DNA of 64,000 nucleotides from Chloroflexota bacterium (GCA_027618835.1 JAQCHZ010000005.1:1-64000), one strand, 5' to 3'. Shown: positions 7,479-15,796, numbered from the stretch's first letter. The notes: generated by a model from the sequence alone, not told the origin. A program made the numbers and translations.

Positions 7479-9278
7479 TTAAACGAGGGAATAGAATTTT
7501 CGCTTTCCTTCAGTTCTTAAGATCAACTCTCCTGAATCGAGCATCGCCTTACGGGCGTTGCCGTATGTTTCACCTCTGATCCCGGCTACGCCCTGTAACT
7601 CACTAGCACCTAACTCACCCACTTCTAAAAGAGCTTCACGAATCATCATTTTTCCTGATTCAATTACGAACTCTTGCGCTCTGCCGATGTTCTGAGGCCA
7701 ACCGGTTTGCTCGCTTAACGTAATAACTACAGGATCGAGAGATTCGCCTTCCCTCTGAATCGACATCAACTCACGACCTTTTACGGCACCTTCAGCACCT
7801 TTCCGTCGACTCAAAATAAGAGCTGTATCGACACCGCCCAAAATCGCTGTGCTTCCGAGAATGGATTGCCCTGGATCATCGGGATTCTGAGTCGCCTTGT
7901 TTGCGTGGTGACTAACGACAAATGTCACGTCAGTTCTTCTGCCAAGATGCTCTAGAGGAGAGAGTGCCCTATTTACCAATGAATAATCGTTGGCATCTGC
8001 CACTTGCGGCAACATTCGAAACAATGTGTCGATAATCACTAGTACTGGATTGAAATGATTAATCATCGGCTCAATCCAGTGTTCGAAAATCGATTTGTCC
8101 GAATTTTGGAACACTGGCGGTGGACCAACGAGTAGATGAATTTCATCAACCGATCTAATCCCCATCTGTTTGAATCTGTTAATCAAATCTCCACGGCGGC
8201 CTTCAAATGCTAGATAGAGAACAGGTCCTTTGTATGTGGACCAGCCCAGGAATTTTTCTCCTCGGCAGGTAGCAAGTGCCAAACCGCAGAGTGTCTGAGT
8301 TTTTCCATCCTTGGGCTTCGAAACTAAAATCGCCAGTCCACCACGTGGGATTCTGCCACCTAGCTGCCAATCCATCTCTGGAGCTTGGTAACTAAGGATT
8401 CCATTTGCATCCATAATTCCGCTTGGAATTGTTGGTTCATCTGTCACTGTTCCCTCTTCCCTTACCCCTACGGGGAGGGAAAAGGGAACAGTGACATCGG
8501 ACGGGCGTGCAGCGGGTGGAGAAGTAGCCTCAGAATGAAGCTCTAGTAGTTTCTCCAATGTCCCGCCATTTTCAACGAAATCCGCAGCGTCACCTTTTAT
8601 CGGTGCGGCTGGATCTATGAGCCATAGTGGTGGTTCTGACAAAACTTCGGCGACACGACCCATGTGTCTTCGTCCAGGTTCATCGTTATCTGGCCACAGG
8701 CAAACGTCGAAACCATCCAATACTGAGAGGGCTTCTCGACTAGGCGTGGTTGAAGCACCAGTGACCGTTGCGACGACTTGTACCTCGAGTGTTCTGAGCA
8801 CATCGCATTTTCCCGCACCTTCTGTGACGTATACCGGCTTATGTTTATCAAATTCAGGGATTAACTCTGTTCCATATAACGGCATATCTTTCGAAGAAGT
8901 ACTGTTGTGACCGACCCAAAGAAAGCGCTTTTTACCATTGGGCAACTCTTTACGAATCTGAGTGCCGACCACTGTTCCATCGAAATTTCTAACATGCCAG
9001 CGACCTACTACGGTCCAGGTCTCCGGTTCTTTCACTAGGCGTTCGATCCCCAGACGATAAGCAAGATCGATGTAACCGCCCCTAGCTGAACAGGTAAAGC
9101 AATGCCATCCATGACTTTCTACATTCCAACTAGCGGAAGGATCAGTATCGTCATGGGCAGGACAGATAAACCTGATCCATTCTCCAGTACGTTTGCCCTG
9201 CTGTTGCGTGTTCAGAACATATTCGATCTGTGAGATAACGTGATTTGTATTAAGAGAAACAATCTCTCGTGTATTCAT
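7479..9278 (-). CDS. Primase-helicase of the mobile element (CHC2 zinc finger, Toprim, RecA-like)
   Basis: The 599-residue protein has three modules. A primase zinc finger has Cys39, His42, Cys60 and Cys63 (ICPAHDD, HCFTCS). A Toprim-like region (~148-215) has YVTEGAGKCD and LWPDNDEPG. A RecA/AAA_25-type ATPase (~305-520) has KPKDGKT (Walker A, starting with Ser320 rather than Gly) and VLVIIDT (Walker B). The C-terminus may be a winged helix. Such proteins initiate replication of plasmids, phage satellites and integrative elements. A 55-base palindrome lies in frame in the linker between the Toprim and ATPase modules (residues 261-279). It follows the small HTH gene by 4 bases, so the two are co-transcribed. 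Confidence 0.85.
   Translation of the reverse strand: MNTREIVSLNTNHVISQIEYVLNTQQQGKRTGEWIRFICPAHDDTDPSASWNVESHGWHCFTCSARGGYIDLAYRLGIERLVKEPETWTVVGRWHVRNFDGTVVGTQIRKELPNGKKRFLWVGHNSTSSKDMPLYGTELIPEFDKHKPVYVTEGAGKCDVLRTLEVQVVATVTGASTTPSREALSVLDGFDVCLWPDNDEPGRRHMGRVAEVLSEPPLWLIDPAAPIKGDAADFVENGGTLEKLLELHSEATSPPAARPSDVTVPFSLPVGVREEGTVTDEPTIPSGIMDANGILSYQAPEMDWQLGGRIPRGGLAILVSKPKDGKTQTLCGLALATCRGEKFLGWSTYKGPVLYLAFEGRRGDLINRFKQMGIRSVDEIHLLVGPPPVFQNSDKSIFEHWIEPMINHFNPVLVIIDTLFRMLPQVADANDYSLVNRALSPLEHLGRRTDVTFVVSHHANKATQNPDDPGQSILGSTAILGGVDTALILSRRKGAEGAVKGRELMSIQREGESLDPVVITLSEQTGWPQNIGRAQEFVIESGKMMIREALLEVGELGASELQGVAGIRGETYGNARKAMLDSGELILRTEGKRKFYSLV
8442..8496. repeat. 55-base near-perfect palindrome inside the primase-helicase gene
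   Basis: The arms TGTCACTGTTCCCT (8442-8455) and AGGGAACAGTGACA (8483-8496) pair perfectly. Inner arms rich in CCCT/AGGG continue the stem, with one mismatch and a two-base bulge, to a three-base loop (8469-8471). It encodes a proline/valine linker at residues 261-279. The composition resembles the GAGGG/CCCTC hairpins in intergenic DNA at 36729 and 62591, suggesting an in-frame insertion of a mobile palindromic repeat. Confidence 0.8.
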
Positions 9279-9282
9279 CGGA

Positions 9283-9507
9283 TCAGTCCTTACTTGCTGG
9301 ACCGTTTTTGATTTCTAGGATTGCACCGTTTGCAAGAAATCTATTCCACGCCGGTACAGGAATTACGTATCCCCAACCCAATCTCACCGCAAACGGCACT
9401 TGTCCAGCTTTCGCCAATCGGTACATTCGACGGTGGCCGATTCCGAGTCGGTCGGCTGCTTCTCGTAATCCACCTGGCAGAACATCCAAGCTAGTTATCG
9501 CCATCAC
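9283..9507 (-). CDS. Small HTH/excisionase-like DNA-binding protein
   Basis: The protein has 74 residues with a MerR/Xis-type winged helix-turn-helix: LREAADRLGIGHRRMYRLAK, then a beta-wing-like VRLGWGYVIPVPAW and NRFL. Such proteins commonly direct excision or repress element genes. Either of the first two Met codons could be the start. It lies 4 bases upstream of the primase-helicase and is divergent from the HTH gene at 9611, so the gap between them is a likely regulatory switch region. Confidence 0.75.
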   Translation of the reverse strand: MMAITSLDVLPGGLREAADRLGIGHRRMYRLAKAGQVPFAVRLGWGYVIPVPAWNRFLANGAILEIKNGPASKD

Positions 9508-9577
9508 TGTCTAATCCTCATCATTGATTTGATTCGCACTTGTTGTTCATCTTTGTACATTGGTATATGGTTAGTCT

Positions 9578-9593
9578 CAACTGGACAACTGGA
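9578..9593. promoter_or_regulatory. Tandem 8-base repeat between divergent element genes
   Basis: CAACTGGA occurs twice back to back (9578-9585, 9586-9593), followed by CAGAAAAGTGGAC just upstream of the ATG at 9611. Its place between divergent xis-like and HTH genes fits an operator or Xis site, but no binding protein can be assigned. Confidence 0.3.
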
Positions 9594-9610
9594 CAGAAAA
9601 GTGGACTTAA

Positions 9611-10459
9611 ATGAGTTACCGAGCTCTAGATGATTCTCAGATTGAAGAAGCCCAACAATTACGTAACCAAGGTCTTACGAATATGCAAATTGGTGAGAGC
9701 TTGGGGGTGTCGACCAAAACAATTCAGCGAGCACTTGGACCGAAACAACGAAAACAGCTGCCAGAGCGGATAGATGAATGGCCAGTTGACCGGTTATGGC
9801 CTAAATCTTGGAACGCTAAAAGATTCCGAGATTCTGGACTTGGAGATGAAGCTGCGGAAGTACATTGGGCCATAGTTCAAGGAGCAGTTCACTCCAATAA
9901 CCAATGGCTTCAATGGTTCGAGCGGTCATGGATTGAACTTAGGGATGAGTTGACGGATGAATCGCTTCTTATTTCAACCGACCCAAAGGAACCAGCTGCC
10001 AATTGGTTCGACGCTCTTGCTGGCCTGCCGGTCCTTTGCGAATGGTTGGGCGGCTCACGTGCTTGTGCAGAAATAAAAGCAGCTGCGATGGAGTACCGAC
10101 CTTGGGTGAGCAGCCCCAGGACACGTAAAGCAGCAGAAATAACGCCGAAAGGCGTAGGGAAGTTGTTGGCAAAGACATTGCAGCACGACCCTGAAGTGCG
10201 ATCTCGAATTGGATTCAGATCCGCTGCCCGAACTCAAACACAAGAACTAACCAGACTTATAAACAAACAGCAACTCATGCGGGCGGTCACGTTGCCGCAG
10301 GAATCAACACCAGGGTTATCACCTGTATTTGTTTTGAATGGCCTCCTAGAAAGAATTCCAATGTTCGATATGCATCCGAAAAGATCCTCATACGCCAAGT
10401 TCGGGATATGGCAAATGTACGTTGGATTGTTCAGTTTTGAACCCATAAGGAACAAGTAA
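9611..10459 (+). CDS. HTH-domain protein upstream of the integrase
   Basis: The 282-residue protein begins with a resolvase/Hin-type helix-turn-helix: IEEAQQLRNQGLTNMQIGES, then LGVSTKTIQRALG (residues 10-42). The rest (about 50-282) is helical, Trp-containing and not recognised. Its stop overlaps the integrase start by one base (TAATG), so the two are translationally coupled. It is probably an element-encoded regulator or accessory recombination factor; no recombinase catalytic motif is visible. Restriction to relatives of this element is likely but untested. Confidence 0.65.
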   Translation: MSYRALDDSQIEEAQQLRNQGLTNMQIGESLGVSTKTIQRALGPKQRKQLPERIDEWPVDRLWPKSWNAKRFRDSGLGDEAAEVHWAIVQGAVHSNNQWLQWFERSWIELRDELTDESLLISTDPKEPAANWFDALAGLPVLCEWLGGSRACAEIKAAAMEYRPWVSSPRTRKAAEITPKGVGKLLAKTLQHDPEVRSRIGFRSAARTQTQELTRLINKQQLMRAVTLPQESTPGLSPVFVLNGLLERIPMFDMHPKRSSYAKFGIWQMYVGLFSFEPIRNK

Positions 10460-11646
10460 TGACAGGACATATTGAACGTCGAAAAAACGGATGGAAAATC
10501 ACCATTTCTGCAGGCACTGATGAGTTAGGCAAACGTCAGCGTGTATATGAGACAGTCAAAGGCTCTAAAAGTGAAGCACGGCGAAGACTAACGGATCTCC
10601 AACGGCAAATTGATACTGGAAGATTTGTGCCCAGGGGGCCGAGAACATTTGGTCAATTCGTGAATGATTGGCTCCCTAATAAGAGACATGCTATTAGACC
10701 TAGCACTGCTGCAAGCTACGAGCGTTTATTGAATGGGTACATCCTTCCAGAGCTCAGTGATCGACCTATACAAAAAATAACGTCATCCGAAGTGGGCAGA
10801 ATCATCACGACCCAGGCCGATCGAGGGAAGTTGTCCACCGCAGAGCATCTATTCAGATTGATGCGTGTTGTATTTAGGTCAGCGATGCAACAACAGGAGA
10901 TCGGGCGTGATCCTACCGTGGGAGTCGATCGCCCAAAGGCAAAACGACGAGAGCTATCGGTACTCACGCCATCTGAATGGCGCAGAGTTAGTGCATACGT
11001 CGAGCAGAGGTATCCGCATTTCCTAACCCCTCTAACTGTTCTTATAACTACTGGCCTTCGTCGATCGGAGCTATGTGGGCTCCAATGGGGAGATATTGAT
11101 TTTGACCGGCGAGTGCTGTCAGTCAACCGAGGATTTCACGTCGTCAAAGGTAAAGGTGGAGTGCACACGGACCCGAAAACAGATCGAAGTCGGCGTGTTG
11201 TAGCGCTAGACGCCATCGCTCTCGAATTGTTGCGAGTGCAATTTAACAACGTGGGCACAGTGAGAAGTGCATTAGATCTAAAGACAACAATGGAAACGCC
11301 TGTATTTTCTTTAGATCAAATTTCACCTCTGCGCCCAGACACGATCAGTCAACTCTGGTTGAAAGTGAAGAAAGCTCTCGGGTTGAACGTCAGATTGCAC
11401 GACTTACGCCATACTGCCGCCACGTTAATGCTTGCCGCCGGTGTTCCTATCGGCGACGTTAGTGATCGCCTCGGACATGCGACTCCAGGGTTCACGATGA
11501 CGGTCTACAGGCATGCAATACCGGGTGCGCAAGAGGAAGCGGCCGAACGACTGGCAGCATTGCTGCATGGTGATGCGTATGTGTCAGATGGCAACAAACT
11601 GTCGCCAGGATTGTCGCCACAACGAAAACTGGCCGCTATTTCGTAA
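10459..11646 (+). CDS. Tyrosine recombinase (phage-type integrase)
   Basis: The 395-residue protein has an N-terminal arm-binding region (1-60, ending near RFVPRGPRTF), a core-binding SAM-like domain (~62-150) and a catalytic domain (~165-360). The catalytic residues are Arg201 (TTGLRRSELCG), HDLRH (His314, Arg317), GHA (His340) and the nucleophile Tyr350 (MTVYRH). It integrates and excises the element at a tRNA attachment site, here tRNA-Lys, whose 3' end is 26 bases beyond the stop. It follows the HTH gene in the same transcript. Length and motifs are complete, so it is probably active. Confidence 0.93.
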   Translation: MTGHIERRKNGWKITISAGTDELGKRQRVYETVKGSKSEARRRLTDLQRQIDTGRFVPRGPRTFGQFVNDWLPNKRHAIRPSTAASYERLLNGYILPELSDRPIQKITSSEVGRIITTQADRGKLSTAEHLFRLMRVVFRSAMQQQEIGRDPTVGVDRPKAKRRELSVLTPSEWRRVSAYVEQRYPHFLTPLTVLITTGLRRSELCGLQWGDIDFDRRVLSVNRGFHVVKGKGGVHTDPKTDRSRRVVALDAIALELLRVQFNNVGTVRSALDLKTTMETPVFSLDQISPLRPDTISQLWLKVKKALGLNVRLHDLRHTAATLMLAAGVPIGDVSDRLGHATPGFTMTVYRHAIPGAQEEAAERLAALLHGDAYVSDGNKLSPGLSPQRKLAAIS

Positions 11647-11662
11647 GAAAAGCGGCCAGTTT
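11626..11662. terminator. Bidirectional hairpin spanning the integrase stop codon
   Basis: AAACTGGCCGCT (11626-11637) pairs with AGCGGCCAGTTT (11651-11662), and inside it TTTC pairs with GAAA around a GTAA tetraloop. The integrase TAA (11644-11646) lies in the loop region. On the minus strand the stem is followed by TTTTCGTT, so it can also terminate tRNA-Lys transcription. Confidence 0.7.
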
Positions 11663-11672
11663 GATTTCAGTT

Positions 11673-11748
11673 TGGTGACGGGCCGGGGACTTGAACCCCG
11701 AACCTAGTGATTAAGAGTCACTTGCTCTGCCAATTGAGCTAGCCCGTC
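11673..11748 (-). tRNA. tRNA-Lys(CTT), encoded CCA
   Basis: On the minus strand the acceptor GACGGGC pairs with GCCCGTC. The D stem is GCTC/GAGC, and the anticodon stem AGTGA/TCACT encloses loop CTCTTAA, giving anticodon CTT. The T arm is CGGGG-TTCAAGT-CCCCG, the discriminator is A, and CCA is encoded at 11675-11673. Its 3' end faces the integrase and is the presumed attachment site. Confidence 0.95.
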
Positions 11749-11961
11749 CCTGAGTTCACTTAACAATTCAATCGAAGCCTATCCGCGCTGTCAACTGCAA
11801 TTCGGCTCGGTTACGTGGTGAGTCAAACTCGGCTACCAGCAGTATTTAGCTCGAACGCTCGAAGAATCGTTCTATATTCGGCTTCGGGCACGATATCTCA
11901 GCAGCTTTCTAGCCGCGAGGAACTTAGCCGATACACGCCGTTCCAAGCAGTCAATCCAGAG

Positions 11962-12315
11962 CTATAGAGCCGATTCGTTTCGCTCACCGGTTCGCACTCG
12001 AATTACTTCCGAGACATCCGACACGAATATTTTCCCGTCGCCGATAGCGCCATTTTCAGAGCTCTTAGCGGATCCAAGGATTGCTTCAATAATTTTGTCT
12101 TTATCGCCGTCCTTAACAACTATCGATATCAATGCCTTGGGAAGCGACATCCTGGTGGCAGTAGTTGCGCCTCGACCTGTGAATACCTCAACGCCCTGTT
12201 GCTGACCACGTCCGTTTACGTTCAAGATGTTGAACCCTCGACACCCGACGGCATCCAAAGCGTCGATGATGATGTTGATTCGGTCGGGTCTTACTATGGC
12301 TTCTATTTTGATCAC
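11962..12315 (-). CDS. P-II family nitrogen regulator with an atypical T-loop
   Basis: This 117-residue protein has the P-II fold motifs: an N-terminal MIKIEAIVRPDRI strand/helix, NVNGRGQQQG at the base of the T-loop, and the C-terminal signature GDGKIFVSDV followed by RTGERN. P-II proteins sense ATP/ADP and 2-oxoglutarate and block AmtB. The T-loop between GRG and LPK is about two residues longer than in GlnB/GlnK and contains no Tyr, so classical uridylylation at Tyr51 is impossible. The start is GTG at 12315 with GAGGG upstream. It lies 98 bases downstream of amtB on the same strand, supporting a GlnK-like role. Confidence 0.88.
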   Translation of the reverse strand: MIKIEAIVRPDRINIIIDALDAVGCRGFNILNVNGRGQQQGVEVFTGRGATTATRMSLPKALISIVVKDGDKDKIIEAILGSAKSSENGAIGDGKIFVSDVSEVIRVRTGERNESAL

Positions 12316-12364
12316 TTCTATGCCCTCACTCGTTACCGCACTACTGTGCGGCGAATAATAGCTT

Positions 12365-12401
12365 GTTTACCGCCCCTTGTTTGTCGCAAGGGACGGTAAA
12401 C
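12365..12401 (-). promoter_or_regulatory. Strong intercistronic hairpin between amtB and the P-II gene
   Basis: GTTTACCG plus CCCTTG pairs with CAAGGG plus CGGTAAAC around a short loop, leaving one mismatch or bulge. No U-tract follows on the minus strand. It is more likely an RNA-processing or attenuation element setting the amtB to P-II ratio than a simple terminator. Confidence 0.6.
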
Positions 12402-12413
12402 CTCATCGGTCTG

Positions 12414-13649
12414 TTAGTCCGCACCGTCTGCGACGTATCCACGCTCACCGTGCAGCGTAATGTCTAGACCGAGATCCTCTTGTTCACTCGTGACCCTGAG
12501 TCCCAGACCCGGAATAACATCGAGTATTTTCAAAATGATGAAGGTCATAATCCCTGAATAAACCGCAACTGCCATCACCGCTCTGAAGTTAGCCCACAGC
12601 AAAGCTGTTTCGCCGTCGATCAATCCAACGTTCTGCATAACGCCGTTATCATCTGCGATTTGCACTGCGAAAATCCCGGTTGCAATTGAACCCCAAATCC
12701 CGCCAACTCCGTGGACAGCGAACACTTCAAGTGCATCATCGATCCGCGTCTTTGACATCAATTTCACAGCTGAATAAGCGGCGATACTGCCGACAATACC
12801 GATTGCAAACGCGCCCATCGGCCCAACGAATCCCGCAGCCGGCGTAATCGACGCCAGCCCCGCGATTGCGCCCGTTGCAAAACCAACGCCACTTGTTCGG
12901 CCAGTCGACTGGAATTCGAGAACCATCCACACCAATCCTGCGATAGCCGCTGAAGTATTCGTTACGAGGAACGCTGTGACTGCGACACTATCGGCAAGCA
13001 GGCCCGATCCAGCATTAAAGCCGAACCATCCGAACCATAAAAGGCCGGTTCCCAAAAGAACATATGGCACATTGTGAGGTTCTACGCCACGCTCGACTTG
13101 GCGTCGTGATCCGACCATTGTCGCCACGACGATTGCTGCGATTCCAGCAGAGGCATGAACTACGATTCCACCGGCGAAGTCGAGTGCACCAATTCCTGCT
13201 ATCCAGCCATCAGCTGCCCATACCCAGTGAGTCACTGGGACGTAAACGACGGTGACCCAAACGAACAGGAATACGATGTAGGTAGTGAACTTGAATCTCT
13301 CGGCAAATGCTCCGGTGATCAAAGCCGGTGTGATGATCGCGAACATCATCTGAAAAATAGCGAACAGCATTGGCGATATACCGCTGTCAGTACTCTCGGC
13401 TGATACACCCCGGAACCCAACAAAGTCGAAGTTCCCGATGAAATCACCGCCCGCTCCGAAAGCGAGACTGTATCCCCAAAGAACCCACAGCACACTCACT
13501 ACGCCCATAGCGACGTAGCTGTACATCAGGGTCGATACCACGTTCTTACCACGGACTAATCCGCCGTAAAAGAACGCCAGACCGGGAGTCATGAGAAGAA
13601 CCAATGCCGACGCGGTCAGCATCCATGCGACGTTGCCGGGATCAGACAT
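12414..13649 (-). CDS. amtB: Ammonium transporter AmtB
   Basis: The protein has 411 residues from the ATG at 13649, chosen because GGAG lies 7 bases upstream; an upstream in-frame start adds only nine residues. It is an eleven-helix Amt/Rh channel that imports ammonium across the inner membrane. Family marks include LVLLMTPGLAFFYGGLVRGKN at the N-terminus, THWVWAADGW, the first pore histidine in GGIVVHASAG and the second in VFAVHGVGGIWG. The cytoplasmic C-tail is short (after LRVTSEQEDLGLD). Pairing with the downstream P-II gene is the classic nitrogen-uptake module. Confidence 0.95.
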   Translation of the reverse strand: MSDPGNVAWMLTASALVLLMTPGLAFFYGGLVRGKNVVSTLMYSYVAMGVVSVLWVLWGYSLAFGAGGDFIGNFDFVGFRGVSAESTDSGISPMLFAIFQMMFAIITPALITGAFAERFKFTTYIVFLFVWVTVVYVPVTHWVWAADGWIAGIGALDFAGGIVVHASAGIAAIVVATMVGSRRQVERGVEPHNVPYVLLGTGLLWFGWFGFNAGSGLLADSVAVTAFLVTNTSAAIAGLVWMVLEFQSTGRTSGVGFATGAIAGLASITPAAGFVGPMGAFAIGIVGSIAAYSAVKLMSKTRIDDALEVFAVHGVGGIWGSIATGIFAVQIADDNGVMQNVGLIDGETALLWANFRAVMAVAVYSGIMTFIILKILDVIPGLGLRVTSEQEDLGLDITLHGERGYVADGAD

Positions 13650-13884
13650 ATTCGAGCTCCATTTTCTGTTGCACACAAACTAATTGTCAGGGTAAAAGAA
13701 CGAACTCACGTTTTACAGATAGCGGCTATGCGTCGAGCTGTAAACAAAGTAATGGCCTATATTCCGAACTCGATCCCTGAATATCGTGTCCGGTTATTTA
13801 TCACCGAGGAAATCTAGCAAACGATTCGCCATTTACAAACAGCCACTCGTCGATTGAGTAGATTTATTCTTTAGTGGTGGGGTG

Positions 13885-14070
13885 TTACGATTCCGACATC
13901 ATCACGCCGCCGACTGACCAACTGGCCTTCTCGACGTCTTGGAATATAATCGTGGTTGCTGAATCGGGCACTCCAGCCGTTTCAGAAATCGCCTTGGTGA
14001 TTGCCTTGGCGAGATCGGCTTTTTGTTGGTCGGTTCGACCGGCGTAAAGAGCTACGTTTACTACTGGCAA
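13885..14070 (-). CDS. 4-oxalocrotonate tautomerase-family enzyme
   Basis: The 61-residue protein starts with MPVVNVALYAGRTDQQK. After Met removal, Pro1 is the catalytic base of this superfamily, and the length matches the ~62-residue subunits that form hexamers. It would isomerise 2-hydroxymuconate-like enols, but small members are promiscuous and the substrate cannot be assigned. The start codon is TTG, with AGGA upstream. Conserved Arg11 (AGR) is present. It stands alone between amtB and the divergent thiL gene. Confidence 0.85.
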   Translation of the reverse strand: MPVVNVALYAGRTDQQKADLAKAITKAISETAGVPDSATTIIFQDVEKASWSVGGVMMSES

Positions 14071-14199
14071 GTTTTTTTCCTAAGTTTTGAAATGACAATG
14101 CTCGTATTGAAAATCCGGTCGAATTATAGGCGGCGAATACTCGGATAAATGGGCAGTGGCGACCGAAAATCTGAAGGATTAAAAGCTTTATCAATATAA

Positions 14200-15237
14200 T
14201 TGGCTTCATACATGCAGCCTGCTACAAATAATAACGGTGAGATCTTGAATGAATTCGAGCTTATTGCTCGACTTTCTGAACTCGATTCTGCAAAAAATCT
14301 CGAATGTGATAACACAGTCCTAATCGGTATCGGCGACGATGCCGCGGTAGTCTCAACACCCGCCAGCCAAATGTTGCTGACAACCGACGCCATTGTCGAT
14401 GGTGTTCATTTTCGATCCGTCGACGAACGCTGGTTCGACGTTGGTTGGAAGTGTGCGGTTTCAAATCTCAGCGATATCGCTGCCATGGGAGGCGTTCCCG
14501 ACCACGCCTTAGTCACCTTAGGTGTTCCGCCTGGAGCTTCAGTTGAGACATACGCTGACTTCTACAACGGTATGAACGCAGCATTTTCTCAATTCGGCGG
14601 ATCGATTGTCGGGGGCGATGTTGTTTCATCTTCAACAATGTTCGTAAACCTTGCGCTAACCGGTCATCCATCGTCAGACTCCTTTGGCGAGCCGATTACG
14701 ATGCGACGGACCGAAGCGCGGGCTGGCGACCTCGTTTGTGTCACAGGCCCGTTGGGTAGTTCTGCTGGCGGACTCAAAGCACTATTGAATGGTGATACAA
14801 ACCCAAGCAGCACAATTCTTATAGACCGTCACTACCGCCCGACCCCACGAATCGAAATTGGCAACAAGCTTGTCTCATCTGGAGTTCGCTGTGCGATGGA
14901 TATCAGCGACGGATTAGTTGGCGATCTTGAAAAAATTGCGAAACTAAGTAGTGTCAAAATTACTGTTGAAATGACGAGTATCCCGCTCACCACAGAGCTA
15001 ATATTTATGTTTGGATCTAGTGCCATTGAGCTGGCTCTTGGCGGTGGTGAAGACTATGAACTAGCGTTCACTGCATCGAAACCCTTGGTAGATGATCTTG
15101 TGGCCAATAACATCGGTATCACAGTTATCGGCAGCGTAACTTCCAGTGAATTACCAGGTGGTCAAGTGGACGTAATTGACGAGAACGGCGAGCTGTATGA
15201 ACCGATTCGAAAGGGATGGGATCACCTGAATGTTTGA
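14200..15237 (+). CDS. thiL: Thiamine-monophosphate kinase ThiL
   Basis: This protein of about 345 residues is in the PurM/ThiL family and phosphorylates thiamine monophosphate to the pyrophosphate cofactor. Diagnostic segments are GIGDDAAV, LLTTDAIVDGVHF, WKCAVSNLSDIAAMGG, VCVTGPLGSS, AMDISDGLVGDL and GGGEDYELAF. The start is uncertain: TTG at 14200 or ATG at 14212, with only a weak ribosome site for either. Its end overlaps tsaE by 8 bases, forming a thiL-tsaE-tsaB operon. Confidence 0.93.
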   Translation: MASYMQPATNNNGEILNEFELIARLSELDSAKNLECDNTVLIGIGDDAAVVSTPASQMLLTTDAIVDGVHFRSVDERWFDVGWKCAVSNLSDIAAMGGVPDHALVTLGVPPGASVETYADFYNGMNAAFSQFGGSIVGGDVVSSSTMFVNLALTGHPSSDSFGEPITMRRTEARAGDLVCVTGPLGSSAGGLKALLNGDTNPSSTILIDRHYRPTPRIEIGNKLVSSGVRCAMDISDGLVGDLEKIAKLSSVKITVEMTSIPLTTELIFMFGSSAIELALGGGEDYELAFTASKPLVDDLVANNIGITVIGSVTSSELPGGQVDVIDENGELYEPIRKGWDHLNV

Positions 15238-15796
15238 GACATCCCAGCCAGATCCTCTGAGCCCTGCACTAATGCTCGTTTCCGATTCGGAAGACGATAC
15301 TGTGCGAATTGGGAAGTCGGTCGGATACGCTCTTCGAACGGGCGATACGGTCTTACTTTCAGGCGACCTCGGCGCAGGTAAAACTCGAATGGTCCACGGA
15401 ATGGCCGAGGCTATCGGAAGTCCTATTCCGGCTCGCAGTCCAACATTCGTTATTGTCAATGAATACCCTGGCAAAATACACCTCAGTCACTGTGATCTTT
15501 ATCGCCTTGGCTCAATTGACGAAGTCGAAGAGCTCGCATTGGAAGAGCGACTTCTAAATGGAGCTTTGGTAATCGAATGGCCCGAAGTCGGCGGGGCAGC
15601 ATTGCCGTATGACGTTCTATTTTTGAAGCTAGTTAACGGCGAGCATGACGACCAGCGGATCATCACGTTCACGGCAACTGGCGCCCGCTCAGCCGACTTG
15701 CTTAGTCGTTCGGCTGCCGTATTCGAGTCACTCGATGGCACTGTCGGGTTGACTCATTCATCAGCACCTGACCAGACGGGCCAAGCGGAAAATTGA
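15230..15796 (+). CDS. tsaE: tRNA t6A biosynthesis ATPase TsaE
   Basis: This 188-residue P-loop protein carries GDLGAGKT (residues 45-52), SPTFVIVNEY, HCDLYRL and IEWPE, all typical of TsaE. TsaE works with TsaB and TsaD to put threonylcarbamoyl on A37 of ANN-decoding tRNAs. The C-terminal ~35 residues form a low-complexity tail beyond the family core. It overlaps thiL upstream and tsaB downstream (TTGA, 4 bases), so translation is coupled. Confidence 0.93.
   Translation: MFETSQPDPLSPALMLVSDSEDDTVRIGKSVGYALRTGDTVLLSGDLGAGKTRMVHGMAEAIGSPIPARSPTFVIVNEYPGKIHLSHCDLYRLGSIDEVEELALEERLLNGALVIEWPEVGGAALPYDVLFLKLVNGEHDDQRIITFTATGARSADLLSRSAAVFESLDGTVGLTHSSAPDQTGQAEN

Larger units (their letters stand above)
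1..11672. mobile_element. Right part of an integrative element inserted at tRNA-Lys
   Basis: A tyrosine integrase ends 26 bases from the 3' end of a tRNA-Lys gene, the usual layout for an element integrated into a tRNA. To its left lie an HTH protein, a small excisionase-like protein, a primase-helicase, an HNH nuclease, ankyrin-repeat genes and an exonuclease fusion. No phage structural or packaging gene is visible, so it resembles a satellite or ICE-like island more than a full prophage. The left attachment site should be a copy of the tRNA-Lys 3' end. I found none by eye between 1 and 11.6 kb, so the element probably continues beyond the window. Confidence 0.7.

Noticed and set aside
1-11600. 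Left attachment site within the window
   Set aside because: No second copy of the tRNA-Lys 3' end was found by eye; the element probably extends beyond position 1.
11513-11707. Plus-strand frame overlapping the integrase end and tRNA-Lys
   Set aside because: It reads through the integrase in another frame and ends in the antisense tRNA sequence (GRGLEPRT).
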